A DNA stretch of 14,283 nt from an uncultured Lachnospiraceae bacterium (GCA_910584785.1 CAJUDX010000008.1:1-14283), one strand, 5' to 3'; numbered from the stretch's first letter, positions 1-6,906 are shown. Translations and numbers: made by a program. Notes: generated by a model not told the origin, from the sequence alone.

Positions 1-4
1 GCCA

Positions 5-90
5 GCCGGCGTGGCGGAACTGGCAGACGCACAGGACTTAAAATCCTGCGGGACTTAACTCCCGTACCGGTTCGATTCCGGTCGCCGGCA
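5..90 (+). tRNA. tRNA-Leu (anticodon UAA)
   Basis: A complete class II tRNA cloverleaf can be folded. The acceptor GCCGGCG (5-11) pairs with CGCCGGC (83-89), with A90 as discriminator base. The anticodon stem CAGGA/TCCTG (32-36 with 44-48) holds the loop CTTAAAA, so the anticodon is TAA at 39-41, which reads UUA leucine codons. The long variable arm, a CGGGA/TCCCG-type hairpin at about 49-65, is typical of tRNA-Leu, and the T-arm has GGTTCGATTCC. The 3' CCA is not encoded. Its promoter lies outside the window. A terminator follows directly. Confidence 0.97.
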
Positions 91-91
91 T

Positions 92-122
92 AAAAAACCT
101 TTGAGAAATCAAGGGTTTTTTT
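92..122 (+). terminator. Rho-independent terminator of tRNA-Leu
   Basis: A 13-bp stem (92-104 with 109-121, one G-U pair) closes on a GAAA tetraloop and ends in a run of T. It starts two bases after the tRNA, so it ends the tRNA transcript. Confidence 0.9.
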
Positions 123-160
123 ATTGTGGTGTATTTTTTATGAATCATCGAGCGTGCCCC

Positions 161-189
161 TTGACAAACGCATGACAAGTGTGTAATCT
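161..189 (+). promoter_or_regulatory. Probable sigma-A promoter of the flavodiiron protein gene
   Basis: A perfect -35 TTGACA lies at 161-166. The -10 is less clear: TGTAAT (182-187, 15-bp spacer) or TAATCT (184-189, 17-bp spacer). An imperfect inverted repeat, CTTGACA (160-166) and TGACAAG (173-179), overlaps the -35 and could be an operator. The 5' leader would be about 105 bases. The -35 is solid; the exact -10 is inferred. Confidence 0.55.
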
Positions 190-301
190 ATTGCATAGCA
201 TTATACAGGTCATTTGTCAAAATATTAGCACAGCAGAGAGTGCATAAAAAGAAAATCAGCACGTTTGACCAGATACATATACAGGAAAGGAGCATCCTAA
301 C

Positions 302-1468
302 ATGGACAGAAAAATTACAGATAAGATTTTTTATGCAGGAGTCAAGGATACTACATTGGATTTATTTGAAAGCCAATATCAGGTGCCGGATGGGGTTACG
401 TATAATTCATATGTTATTTTGGATGAACAAATTGCTATTATGGATACTGTAGATCCGCGGGCAACAGAGGAGTGGATGGATAATCTGAAAGAAATCCTGG
501 AGGGAAAGGCTCCAGATTATTTAATTATTTCTCATGTGGAGCCGGACCACGGTGGAAGTATTCAGCGTTTAGCAGATGCCTGTCCGCAGATGAAGCTGGT
601 GGGAAATATAAAAACTTTTCAAATGTTAAATCAGTTTTTTGCGTTAGATTTGGAAAATCGTAAGGTGGTGGTTAAGGAAGGGGATACCTTAAGTCTGGGA
701 AGCCATACCCTGCATTTTTCCATGGCTCCGATGGTGCATTGGCCGGAAGTTATGGTAACTTATGAGGATAAGGAAAAGATATTGTTTTCTGCTGACGGCT
801 TTGGTACCTTTGGTACTTCGATGGATGAGAAAGACTGGATTAATGATGCAAGGCGTTATTATATGAATATTGTGGGGAAATATGGTGCTCCTGTACAGGC
901 CTTGCTGAAAAAGGCGGCTGCGCTGGATATTGCTTGTATTTGCCCGCTTCATGGACCAATATTAAAGGAAAATCTGGGGTATTTTCTTGAAAAATATGAT
1001 ATTTGGAGCAGTTATCGCCCGGAAGAGGAAGGTGTTGTTATCGCCTGCGCCTCCATTCATGGGCATACAAAAAAGGCAGCAGAAAAGCTGGAAGAGTTGT
1101 TAAAAGATAAAGGTGAAACATCGGTTATCTGTATTGATTTAACCCGTGATGATTTATCCAAGGCGGTGGAAACAGCGTTTCGTTATGACCAGCTGGTATT
1201 GGCAACAGCAACCTATGATGGAGGTATTTTCCCGCCCATGGAAGATTTTCTCCATCATCTGAAGGCGAAAACTTTCCAAAATCGCAGAATTGCACTGATG
1301 GAAAATGGTTCCTGGGCGCCCATGGCTGCTAAAGGCATGAAGGGAATTTTAGAGGGAATGAAAAATCTGACCTTCTGTGAAACGACGGTAACGATTAAGT
1401 CGGCAATGAATGAAGAAACGGTACAGCAGCTTGATAAGCTGGCGGATGAGTTAGTAAAGCGTGCCTGA
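302..1468 (+). CDS. fprA: A-type flavoprotein / flavodiiron protein (FprA-like oxygen or NO reductase)
   Basis: A 388-residue cytoplasmic protein with the full flavodiiron architecture. Residues 1-240 form a metallo-beta-lactamase-like domain with the di-iron ligands H78-x-E80-x-D82-H83, H146 (MVHWPE), D165 (SADGFG) and H217 (CPLHGP). Residues 245-388 form a flavodoxin-like FMN domain whose phosphate loop reads S251-I-H-G-H-T. Family members reduce O2 to water, or NO to N2O, using electrons from rubredoxin or a flavin reductase, and protect anaerobes from oxygen. The length matches the roughly 390-400-residue class A form; no rubredoxin domain is fused. The start is set by AGGAAAGGAG at 283-292, nine bases before the ATG. 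The gene stands alone with its own promoter and terminator. Whether O2 or NO is the main substrate cannot be read from the sequence. Confidence 0.95.
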   Translation: MDRKITDKIFYAGVKDTTLDLFESQYQVPDGVTYNSYVILDEQIAIMDTVDPRATEEWMDNLKEILEGKAPDYLIISHVEPDHGGSIQRLADACPQMKLVGNIKTFQMLNQFFALDLENRKVVVKEGDTLSLGSHTLHFSMAPMVHWPEVMVTYEDKEKILFSADGFGTFGTSMDEKDWINDARRYYMNIVGKYGAPVQALLKKAAALDIACICPLHGPILKENLGYFLEKYDIWSSYRPEEEGVVIACASIHGHTKKAAEKLEELLKDKGETSVICIDLTRDDLSKAVETAFRYDQLVLATATYDGGIFPPMEDFLHHLKAKTFQNRRIALMENGSWAPMAAKGMKGILEGMKNLTFCETTVTIKSAMNEETVQQLDKLADELVKRA

Positions 1469-1507
1469 GTGTTATTGAAAATGACATTATAATGTTTAGA
1501 GCAAAAT

Positions 1508-1552
1508 AAAAATAAGCCGGGAATCAAAAAAACAGGTTCCAGGCTTATTTTT
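1508..1552. terminator. Bidirectional Rho-independent terminator
   Basis: A stem of about 18 bp (1508-1525 with 1535-1552, two imperfect positions) has an A-rich side and a T-rich side, so it works on both strands. It ends the flavodiiron gene on the plus strand. It is also the first good terminator met by minus-strand transcription from the small regulator at 1744-1971. Confidence 0.85.
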
Positions 1553-1564
1553 AACCTATCAAGG

Positions 1565-1665
1565 AAGTCCCCCACTTCTAAGTCGTAAAGACGAAAGTGG
1601 TGGGTAGGGGGACTTGCTTGTGTCAGGTGGGGTGCACGCCCCATCTGACAAGCTGCGATAGCAGC
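1565..1665. other. Cluster of strong hairpins (structured RNA or IS-end remnant)
   Basis: Three consecutive stems fill this gene-free stretch. Stem 1 is AAGTCCCCC (1565-1573) with GGGGGACTT (1607-1615); inside it CACTT/AAGTG and a TCGT-AAAG-ACGA mini-hairpin can form. Stem 2 is GCTTG plus TCAGGTGGGG (1616-1632) with CCCCATCTGA plus CAAGC (1639-1653), 15 pairs around a TGCACG loop with a 2-nt bulge. Stem 3 is GCTGC-GATA-GCAGC (1652-1665, sharing two bases with stem 2). No reading frame or T-run belongs to them. The G/C-rich first stem recalls the right-end structures of IS200/IS605 elements read on the minus strand, but no transposase is present. That resemblance is from memory and unproven. 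Confidence 0.5.
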
Positions 1666-1743
1666 ATAGGGATATGAGGAAGTAGCAAAGCGGATTCCGA
1701 ATTTCCTTTGACTCTTTCTTTGACAGAAAATGCTTTGGGTGGT

Positions 1744-1971
1744 TTAGCAGGGGTTAGAATCAGGTTTTTTCTTATCTGGTGTATATTGAATAATATCTTC
1801 AGGTCCACAGTCTAAAAGCTGACAAAGATAATTTAATGTATGGGTAGTGATATTTCTGCCCTGCCGCAGGCTGTCTAAGGTTCCTTTGGAAAATCCATAT
1901 TGGTTAATGAGGCAGTAAGTGGTAATCCGTTTTTCTTTTAAGGTTCTAAAGAATGGTTCGTAAGTTATCAT
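1744..1971 (-). CDS. Small Cro/C1-type helix-turn-helix regulator
   Basis: A 75-residue protein that is almost all DNA-binding domain. Residues 5-65 match the compact XRE class (HTH_26/YozG-like): an N-terminal helix FFRTLKEKRITTYCLI, a turn at NQYGFSKGTLDSLRQGR (recognition helix about 29-37), and the typical end LCQLLDCGPEDIIQYTP. Such proteins are usually small dimeric repressors. A strong ribosome binding site, AGGAAAGGAGG, lies at 1987-1997 but sits 15 bases from the ATG, which is long. An in-frame ATT at 1978-1980 has ideal spacing, so the start is not fully certain. It is transcribed towards the hairpin cluster, and the palindrome at 2030-2043 may be its own operator. The target is unknown. 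Confidence 0.85.
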   Translation of the reverse strand: MITYEPFFRTLKEKRITTYCLINQYGFSKGTLDSLRQGRNITTHTLNYLCQLLDCGPEDIIQYTPDKKKPDSNPC

Positions 1972-2029
1972 AAGTAAAATGCACTGCCTCCTTTCCTGGA
2001 TAATCCTTTGGATGATAATTTCCTAAAAT

Positions 2030-2043
2030 TTCCATATTTGGAA
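2030..2043. promoter_or_regulatory. Palindrome upstream of the small regulator, candidate operator
   Basis: TTCCATATTTGGAA is an inverted repeat (TTCCA, 4-nt centre, TGGAA) about 60 bases upstream of the minus-strand regulator, in its likely promoter region. Self-binding would be typical of small XRE repressors. No convincing -35/-10 pair for that gene was found, so this rests on symmetry and position only. Confidence 0.3.
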
Positions 2044-2150
2044 CATTTCTGGATCAAGTAGATAAAGCATAACAGGGAAAAGTAGGAAATCACAATCCCT
2101 AGTTTACGGGTATAGAAAAATAGAGACTGACAGTCCACTATATTTGTGCC

Positions 2151-2179
2151 TTGTATTATCTGTGGGTTTGTACTATAAT
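2151..2179 (+). promoter_or_regulatory. Sigma-A promoter of the VanZ-truA-sigma-rsgI run
   Basis: TTGTAT (2151-2156), a 17-bp spacer and a perfect TATAAT (2174-2179) stand 55 bases before the VanZ-like gene. An 11-bp palindrome, GACTGACAGTC (2125-2135), lies just upstream of the -35 and could bind a regulator. Confidence 0.7.
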
Positions 2180-2233
2180 GAAAGTCTGGAATATTTTACA
2201 TTACCGGAAGTGGCAAATGGAGGATATTGACTG

Positions 2234-2776
2234 ATGAAGAAAGAGAATAAGAAAAGTCGGTTTACTCTGGTCACAGAGCGGATTTGGCTGCTGCTGATGT
2301 TGCTGTGGGTGCTTTTGATTTTTGGGCATTCCCTGACACCGGCAGAGCTTTCATCGAAGGAAAGTGGCTGGGTAATGGATGTTGTGCTGAAAATGCTGAA
2401 CGCTGTGGGAAATGATGGACGGTGGCTTACAGGGTACCTTGTCCGCAAAAGCGCACATTTTTTGGAATATGCTGTCTTTGGCCTGCTACTTATACAAAAT
2501 TTTCGCTGTGTCTGGAAAAGTTCTGAATGGAAGATTGAACAGCCACACAGGGGAAAGATGGAAAAATTTATTCCTGTGGCGTTTATCGTGTTTACTGTCC
2601 CTTTCTGTGACGAAACATTACAGTTGTTTACACCGGGAAGGGCAGGAATGCTTGAGGATGTATGGCTGGATATCAGCGGAGCGGTTTGCGGGATTTTTTT
2701 AAGGGAGACGTTAAGCAGTATGGGCATCCGCCTTATCCAGCGGCGCCGTCCACATTTGCGCCAATCAAGATGGTAG
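2234..2776 (+). CDS. VanZ-like family membrane protein
   Basis: A 180-residue integral membrane protein of the VanZ-like family. Predicted membrane segments lie at about 18-32, 70-88, 111-125 and 143-158. The conserved family blocks are visible: GHSLTP after the first segment, RKSAHFLEYAVFGLL (71-85) and DETLQLFTPGRAG-x-x-EDV-x-LD (126-146). The namesake VanZ gives low-level teicoplanin resistance, but most chromosomal relatives have no known function, and resistance should not be inferred here. The start is supported by GGAGGA at 2219-2224, nine bases before the ATG. The stop lies 26 bases before the proposed truA start, which suggests co-transcription. The C-terminal tail is strongly basic (RRRPHLRQ). 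Confidence 0.88.
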   Translation: MKKENKKSRFTLVTERIWLLLMLLWVLLIFGHSLTPAELSSKESGWVMDVVLKMLNAVGNDGRWLTGYLVRKSAHFLEYAVFGLLLIQNFRCVWKSSEWKIEQPHRGKMEKFIPVAFIVFTVPFCDETLQLFTPGRAGMLEDVWLDISGAVCGIFLRETLSSMGIRLIQRRRPHLRQSRW

Positions 2777-2802
2777 GAAGAGAGGAAGGCGGGGAAAGCA
2801 GT

Positions 2803-3555
2803 TTGGAACAGGTGACGAATTATCAATTGGTTCTCCAGTACGATGGAACAAGGTATGAAGGCTGGCAGAAGCAAAAGAAAAGCAGTATGACGATTCAGGG
2901 AAAACTGGAAGCGGTGTTAGAAGCGTTCGCCGGGACGTCCGTGGAGGTTAATGGCTCTGGACGGACAGATGCAGGTGTCCATGCTCTGGGGCAGACAGCC
3001 AGCGTAAAACTACCTTCAGCTTTAGATGGAGAAACGATTTTACCCTATCTTAATCGATATTTGCCGGAGGATATTCGGATTTTATCAGTAAAGCCCGTCA
3101 GCGATTCTTTTCATGCCAGACTATCTGCTGTCCGTAAAACCTATGCCTATCGTGTGGATACCAGGAGTAAAAAGGATGTGTTTGAGAGAAAATATGTGTA
3201 TGGCTTTCCCTTCGCCCTTGATATAAAGGCAATGGAAAGGGCATCAAAAGATTTGCTGGGAACACATGATTTTAAGAGCTTTTGTGGAAATAAAAAAATG
3301 AAAAAATCTACCATCCGCACACTGGAAAAGATTTATATTCAGGAGAGTGACGGGCGTATTAAGATAAGTTATACAGGAAACGGCTTTCTCCAGTATATGG
3401 TGCGGATTTTAACCGGAACGCTGCTTGAAGTGGGACTGGGGCGCAGACGCCCGGAATCTGTCCCTGAAATTCTTCTGGCAAGAGAGAGAAGTGCCGCCGG
3501 ATTTATGGCGCCCCCGGAAGGGCTTTTTCTGGTGTCAGTGGAATATAAATATTGA
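2803..3555 (+). CDS. truA: tRNA pseudouridine(38-40) synthase TruA
   Basis: TruA converts uridines 38-40 of the tRNA anticodon stem-loop to pseudouridine. The protein from this start has 250 residues, close to the usual length. It shows the N-terminal LQYDGTRYEGWQ block and the catalytic motif GSGRTDAGVHALG with nucleophile D56. Further family blocks are RKTYAYRV (about 112-119), GTHDFKSFC (about 153-161) and GNGFLQYMVRILTGTLLEVG (about 192-211). The start is uncertain. TTG 2803 has GGGGA seven bases upstream; GTG 2812 would give the most typical N-terminus (TNYQLVLQYDG) but lacks a well-spaced site; ATG 2770 overlaps the upstream stop and has no ribosome binding site. It lies in a plus-strand run with the VanZ-like gene, and no terminator is seen before the sigma gene. 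Confidence 0.93.
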   Translation: MEQVTNYQLVLQYDGTRYEGWQKQKKSSMTIQGKLEAVLEAFAGTSVEVNGSGRTDAGVHALGQTASVKLPSALDGETILPYLNRYLPEDIRILSVKPVSDSFHARLSAVRKTYAYRVDTRSKKDVFERKYVYGFPFALDIKAMERASKDLLGTHDFKSFCGNKKMKKSTIRTLEKIYIQESDGRIKISYTGNGFLQYMVRILTGTLLEVGLGRRRPESVPEILLARERSAAGFMAPPEGLFLVSVEYKY

Positions 3556-3666
3556 TGTTACGATAGAAAACCGTTGTTGTGCAAAAGCCGGAACAAAAAA
3601 GTTGTTTGTTTATGCAATAAGTTTTAAGGCTGCTGCATTAACTAAGTAGGAAAGGAATTCCATTCC

Positions 3667-4245
3667 ATGGTATTATTGGGAGCCTTACATTTTCCTGACC
3701 CGCCGGAGAATCCTTCTTCAGTGGATGATGCCCTGCTGCAGCAGGTGGCACAGGGAGATCAGGATGCATTTAAACAACTATATCAACTTACCGATCGATC
3801 CGTGTACAGCTTTATTTTGTCTATTGTAAAGAATCCCCAGGATGCAGAAGAGGTGATGCAGGAAACCTACATGAAGGTGTGGACATCTGCGTCCGCTTAT
3901 CAGGCGCAGGGAAAGCCTTTGGCCTGGATATTTACGATTGCGCGTAATTTATGCTATATGAAGTTCCGGGAGTTAAAGCGCCAGGCAGATATAGGCTTTG
4001 ACGACCTGGATGGGGCGGAGCAGGGAGAGGTCTGTCCTCAAATTGAACAGGCAGCAGATAAGCTTGTGCTTAAAGCTGCTCTTGAGTTGTTGAAAGAGGA
4101 GGAACGTCAGATTGTACTGCTGAAAAATTCTTCCGGGTTAAAGCACCGGGAGATTGCCCAGGCATTAAAGCTGCCATTGGCGACGGTATTATCCAAGTAT
4201 AACCGGGCGATGAAGAAGCTGGAACAATATTTAAGAGAGGAGTGA
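3667..4245 (+). CDS. ECF-type RNA polymerase sigma factor
   Basis: A 192-residue group IV sigma factor. Region 2 spans about residues 24-105 (QQVAQGDQDAFKQLYQ, then NPQDAEEVMQETYMKVW and PLAWIFTIARN). Region 4 spans about 133-188 (LLKEEERQIVLL, then GLKHREIAQALKLPLATVLS as the helix-turn-helix). There is no sigma region 3 between them, as expected for ECF factors. The start has GGAAAGGA at about 3650-3657, nine bases before the ATG. The stop codon overlaps the ribosome binding region of the next gene, an RsgI-like anti-sigma factor, so the two are translationally coupled and form a sigma/anti-sigma pair. The 111-bp gap upstream holds GGAAC (3590-3594), an ECF-like -35, but no matching CGTC-type -10, so autoregulation is unproven. 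Confidence 0.93.
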   Translation: MVLLGALHFPDPPENPSSVDDALLQQVAQGDQDAFKQLYQLTDRSVYSFILSIVKNPQDAEEVMQETYMKVWTSASAYQAQGKPLAWIFTIARNLCYMKFRELKRQADIGFDDLDGAEQGEVCPQIEQAADKLVLKAALELLKEEERQIVLLKNSSGLKHREIAQALKLPLATVLSKYNRAMKKLEQYLREE

Positions 4246-4250
4246 GGTGC

Positions 4251-6665
4251 GTGGAACAAAATGACGAGAAACTTTCGATGACCAGGCAGGATATTGAACA
4301 GCACCTGCAGTCTGCGCTCGCGGCTGCTACTCCCAATGTATGGCCCAAATTAGATTTATCGGTTCCCCAGGATAAGCCGGAGAGTATACCTGGTGTCCTG
4401 CGGCTGGAAAAGAGATTTCGACACTGGGGAGCGGTAGCTGCCTGTATTTGTCTGATTGCTGCGGGGGGAATATATCATTATGAATATTTGCAGGTGGTTT
4501 CTGTCGTTGGCATTGACGTAAATCCCAGCCTGCGCCTGTCTTTAAACCGCAGGGAAAAGGTTTTGAAGGCGGAAGCTCTTAATCTGGACGGTGAAACCGT
4601 GCTGGAGAAAGAGTTAAAGGGGAAAAATCTGGAATCGGCGCTTGGTCAGGTCGTGGATTCTCTGGTGGAGAAGGGATATCTAAGAGAAGGATTAAAAGAG
4701 CAGGCAGTGCTGGTTTCTGTTTCAGGAAAGAATGAGAAAAAAGCGGAGGCGGTAAAGGCAGCAGCGGCGGCAAATGTGGAGGATGCTATTTCCCAAAACC
4801 AGGTGAGTGCAGTGGTTTACGACCAGACGATTCAGGTGACGAAAGAATTAGAGGAATTAGCTGAGACTTATCAGGTATCGGTGGGAAAGGCGGGTTTTAT
4901 TGAACAGCTGGTACAGGAAAATGAAACCTTAAACCAGGATGCCAGAGCTTCCTATGAACGGATGATGAGCCAGTCGATGGAAGTGATTGCGCAGGAGATT
5001 AATGCAAATGCGTATGCGGTTAATGCTAAAGTAAACGTAATCCAGGTGGAACCAGCAGACGAAAAGAGTGCTGCACTTACCCAGAAGGACGAAAGCAGTA
5101 AAGAAGACAGCGGAAAATCACCTTCTTTGACAGAAAACGTAAGGAACGAGGCAGAAGGCACGAAAAAGGAAGAGGGAAAGAATAACAGCACACCGGAAAC
5201 CAGGCAGCCTGAGACGGAATCGTATTCAGATAAGGAAAAGCTGCCTGCGGATAAGGAAAAGGGCACAGATAAAGAGGATGAAAAAGAGCCGGAGAAAGAA
5301 GGCGCAGAAAAAGAAGATACACAGGAAAATACCAGGGATAAGGATGTCGGAGATGACCAGGTAAATAAGGGGACCTCGAATGGGCAGATAAAGGATTCAG
5401 GTAAAACCGATAAGCAGGAGAATGGACAGATGCCTGAGGAAGAGGAATTCCCTGTTACAGAAAAGGATGAGCAGGAGTCTTTGGAAACAAAAGACCTGTC
5501 AAAAGAGACAGGAGAGGCTACTTCTTCCACTGTGGGAGCTGAAACAGAATCGCAGGAGCAGGAAGAAAAAGAAGACTCGGGAAATAAAGACAGCCTGGAG
5601 GGAGAGGAAGAAGATTTTTTTGTAAAGTATGGGCAGTCGGTGAAGGATGAGCTCTGGTTAGGTGCAAAAGATTCAACAGATAGTGCACAGGAGCTATCAG
5701 AAGGAGATGGTCCAGAGGATGAAAACACCATAGCGAAGATACCAGAAAATGAACCATTTTTAGAAAAAGAGCTGGAAGATGACACTTCGATAGAGGATAG
5801 GCCGGAAGAAGATAATTCTTTAGAGAAAGAAGCTGAAAGCGAGACGTTTGCAGAAAATGCGGCAGAAGGGGAAGCCTTTGTAGAAAACAGGCCGGAGGAT
5901 AGCAAGACGACAGCAAAAATACCTGAAGATAAGGATGTCAAGGAAGAGATAACCCAATCTGAAGATGACATAAAAAGAATACCTGAACATGAAAATACCG
6001 AAGGAGAGGCATCTGAAGACAGTGATATGGTAGAAAAACAGCCGGAAGGCAGTGTTATGGCAGAAGAGCCGCCAGAAGATAATGACATGGCGGAAGAGTT
6101 GCCAGAAGATAATGCTGTGGCGGAAGGGCAGCCGGAAGATAGTGATACCGAAAAAGAGAAGTCGGAGGATGAGGATGCTGCCAGGAAAGAGCCAGCGGGT
6201 GATGATGCCGTCAAAGAGGAGTTCGGAGAAGGCAGGGCAGAGGAGACATTAAAACTGCCGGCAGACGAAACAGTGACAGCCAAGGAACCAGTGCCGGGAG
6301 AGAGTGCAGAAGGTGAGTCAGGTCACCAAATTATTCGGGTGAAGGTTGAAAAGAAGGTATGGAAGGAGCCGGAAGAACCAGTTTATGCTTCTCAGCTTTT
6401 AGGCTTTTCACAGAGCCGCCTTTTATGCAAAGGACCTGGGGTTTTCGACTTTATTATTGCCGATCCCGGAACAAAGGATAAAGAAGGAAAAGGCCCGGAA
6501 GATAATCAGGAAACATTAGAATCGGATGAAGCTTTTGTGTCGGAGGAGGATGACGAAGTTCTATTTCCTGACACAGAAGAGAATGAAGAAACTGAGGATG
6601 CTGTGGAGGAGTGGGAAGCTGAGATGGGAGAATGGCTTCACATCGGACCAGGTTATCATCAGTAA
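4251..6665 (+). CDS. RsgI-like transmembrane anti-sigma factor with long acidic repeat region
   Basis: An 804-residue single-pass membrane protein, the likely inhibitor of the ECF sigma factor encoded just upstream. Residues 1-57 are cytoplasmic and would hold the sigma factor. A membrane segment lies at 58-77 (WGAVAACICLIAAGGIYHY). Directly outside it is an RsgI-type domain, about 82-270, with the hallmark VGIDVNPSLRLSLNR; N91-P92 corresponds to the Asn-Pro bond reported to self-cleave in RsgI proteins. Residues about 270-690 are Glu/Asp/Lys/Ser-rich, probably disordered, and include a 10-residue tandem repeat. Residues about 694-745 are less acidic (IIRVKVEKKVWKEP, then YASQLLGFSQSRLLCKGPGVFDF) and unrecognised; the end is acidic again. 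No carbohydrate-binding module, as found in some clostridial RsgI proteins, is seen. GTG 4251 was chosen because GAGAGGAG lies eight bases upstream; GTG 4242 and ATG 4278 are alternatives. Confidence 0.85.
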   Translation: MEQNDEKLSMTRQDIEQHLQSALAAATPNVWPKLDLSVPQDKPESIPGVLRLEKRFRHWGAVAACICLIAAGGIYHYEYLQVVSVVGIDVNPSLRLSLNRREKVLKAEALNLDGETVLEKELKGKNLESALGQVVDSLVEKGYLREGLKEQAVLVSVSGKNEKKAEAVKAAAAANVEDAISQNQVSAVVYDQTIQVTKELEELAETYQVSVGKAGFIEQLVQENETLNQDARASYERMMSQSMEVIAQEINANAYAVNAKVNVIQVEPADEKSAALTQKDESSKEDSGKSPSLTENVRNEAEGTKKEEGKNNSTPETRQPETESYSDKEKLPADKEKGTDKEDEKEPEKEGAEKEDTQENTRDKDVGDDQVNKGTSNGQIKDSGKTDKQENGQMPEEEEFPVTEKDEQESLETKDLSKETGEATSSTVGAETESQEQEEKEDSGNKDSLEGEEEDFFVKYGQSVKDELWLGAKDSTDSAQELSEGDGPEDENTIAKIPENEPFLEKELEDDTSIEDRPEEDNSLEKEAESETFAENAAEGEAFVENRPEDSKTTAKIPEDKDVKEEITQSEDDIKRIPEHENTEGEASEDSDMVEKQPEGSVMAEEPPEDNDMAEELPEDNAVAEGQPEDSDTEKEKSEDEDAARKEPAGDDAVKEEFGEGRAEETLKLPADETVTAKEPVPGESAEGESGHQIIRVKVEKKVWKEPEEPVYASQLLGFSQSRLLCKGPGVFDFIIADPGTKDKEGKGPEDNQETLESDEAFVSEEDDEVLFPDTEENEETEDAVEEWEAEMGEWLHIGPGYHQ
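5715..6254 (+). repeat. 30-bp tandem repeat encoding a 10-residue acidic unit
   Basis: Within the anti-sigma gene the protein falls into consecutive 10-residue units of the form E-D-x-D-x-x-x-E-x-P. Examples are EDENTIAKIP, EDDTSIEDRP, EGEAFVENRP, EDSKTTAKIP, EDSDMVEKQP, EDNDMAEELP and EDNAVAEGQP. Sixteen units run from 5715 to 6194 without any insertion or deletion, and two more degenerate ones (AGDDAVKEEF, GEGRAEETLK) reach 6254. The most alike neighbours are units 11-14 (about 6015-6134). The repeats are diverged at DNA level, which suggests old expansion under selection for composition and register. Confidence 0.85.
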
Positions 6666-6676
6666 AGGCGAAATAT

Positions 6677-6739
6677 AACAGAGCAATATGCACAAATAAG
6701 AAAGCTATTATCAGCTTGTGCATGTTGCTCTGTTTTTTT
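6677..6739 (+). terminator. Strong Rho-independent terminator of the sigma/anti-sigma run
   Basis: A 19-bp stem with one G-U pair (6677-6695 with 6716-6734) starts 12 bases after the stop codon and ends in seven T. It separates this run from the transporter operon. Confidence 0.93.
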
Positions 6740-6871
6740 CTTTTCCATCTCCCATTTTTTGTCTGTAATGGAAGTAATAGTTAAATTTTAGTAAATAAAG
6801 GAAAAAATTTATAGAGAAAGTGTATACAATATTAATAAATTGGATAAAAATGTGAAAAGTTCTCTAAACAA
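6740..6871. other. AT-rich intergenic stretch, no gene seen
   Basis: No reading frame with a ribosome binding site, no RNA fold and no convincing -35/-10 pair was found in this AT-rich spacer between the terminator and the control region of the transporter operon. Confidence 0.5.
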
Positions 6872-6904
6872 ATCACATAATTCTATAAAGCGATCACATA
6901 ATTC
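6872..6904 (+). promoter_or_regulatory. Two 12-bp direct repeats, candidate AraC activator site
   Basis: ATCACATAATTC occurs exactly twice, at 6872-6883 and 6893-6904, with starts 21 bp apart, which is two helical turns. Relative to a start site expected near 6942 they lie at about -70 to -59 and -49 to -38, ending at the -35 position. Directly repeated sites on one face of the helix next to the -35 are the usual arrangement for AraC-family activators, and such a gene lies at the end of this locus. The repeat is observed; the binding protein is inferred. Confidence 0.6.
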
Positions 6905-6906
6905 CA

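Noticed and set aside
240..452. Short open frame upstream of and overlapping the flavodiiron gene
   Set aside because: No ribosome binding site, no domain, and out of frame with the clear gene at 302.
1484..1495. Perfect palindrome ACATTATAATGT just after the flavodiiron stop codon, containing a TATAAT
   Set aside because: AT-rich 12-mers of this kind occur by chance. There is no -35 at proper distance and nothing downstream to transcribe before the terminator.
2173..2874. Minus-strand open frame of 233 codons opposite the VanZ-like gene and truA start
   Set aside because: Low-complexity shadow of two well-supported plus-strand genes, without a ribosome binding site or family motif.
4952..6283. 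Long minus-strand open frame of 443 codons, rich in Ser, opposite the anti-sigma gene
   Set aside because: It arises because Glu/Asp/Lys codons read backwards give few stops. It has extreme Ser/Phe/Ala composition, no ribosome binding site and no domain.
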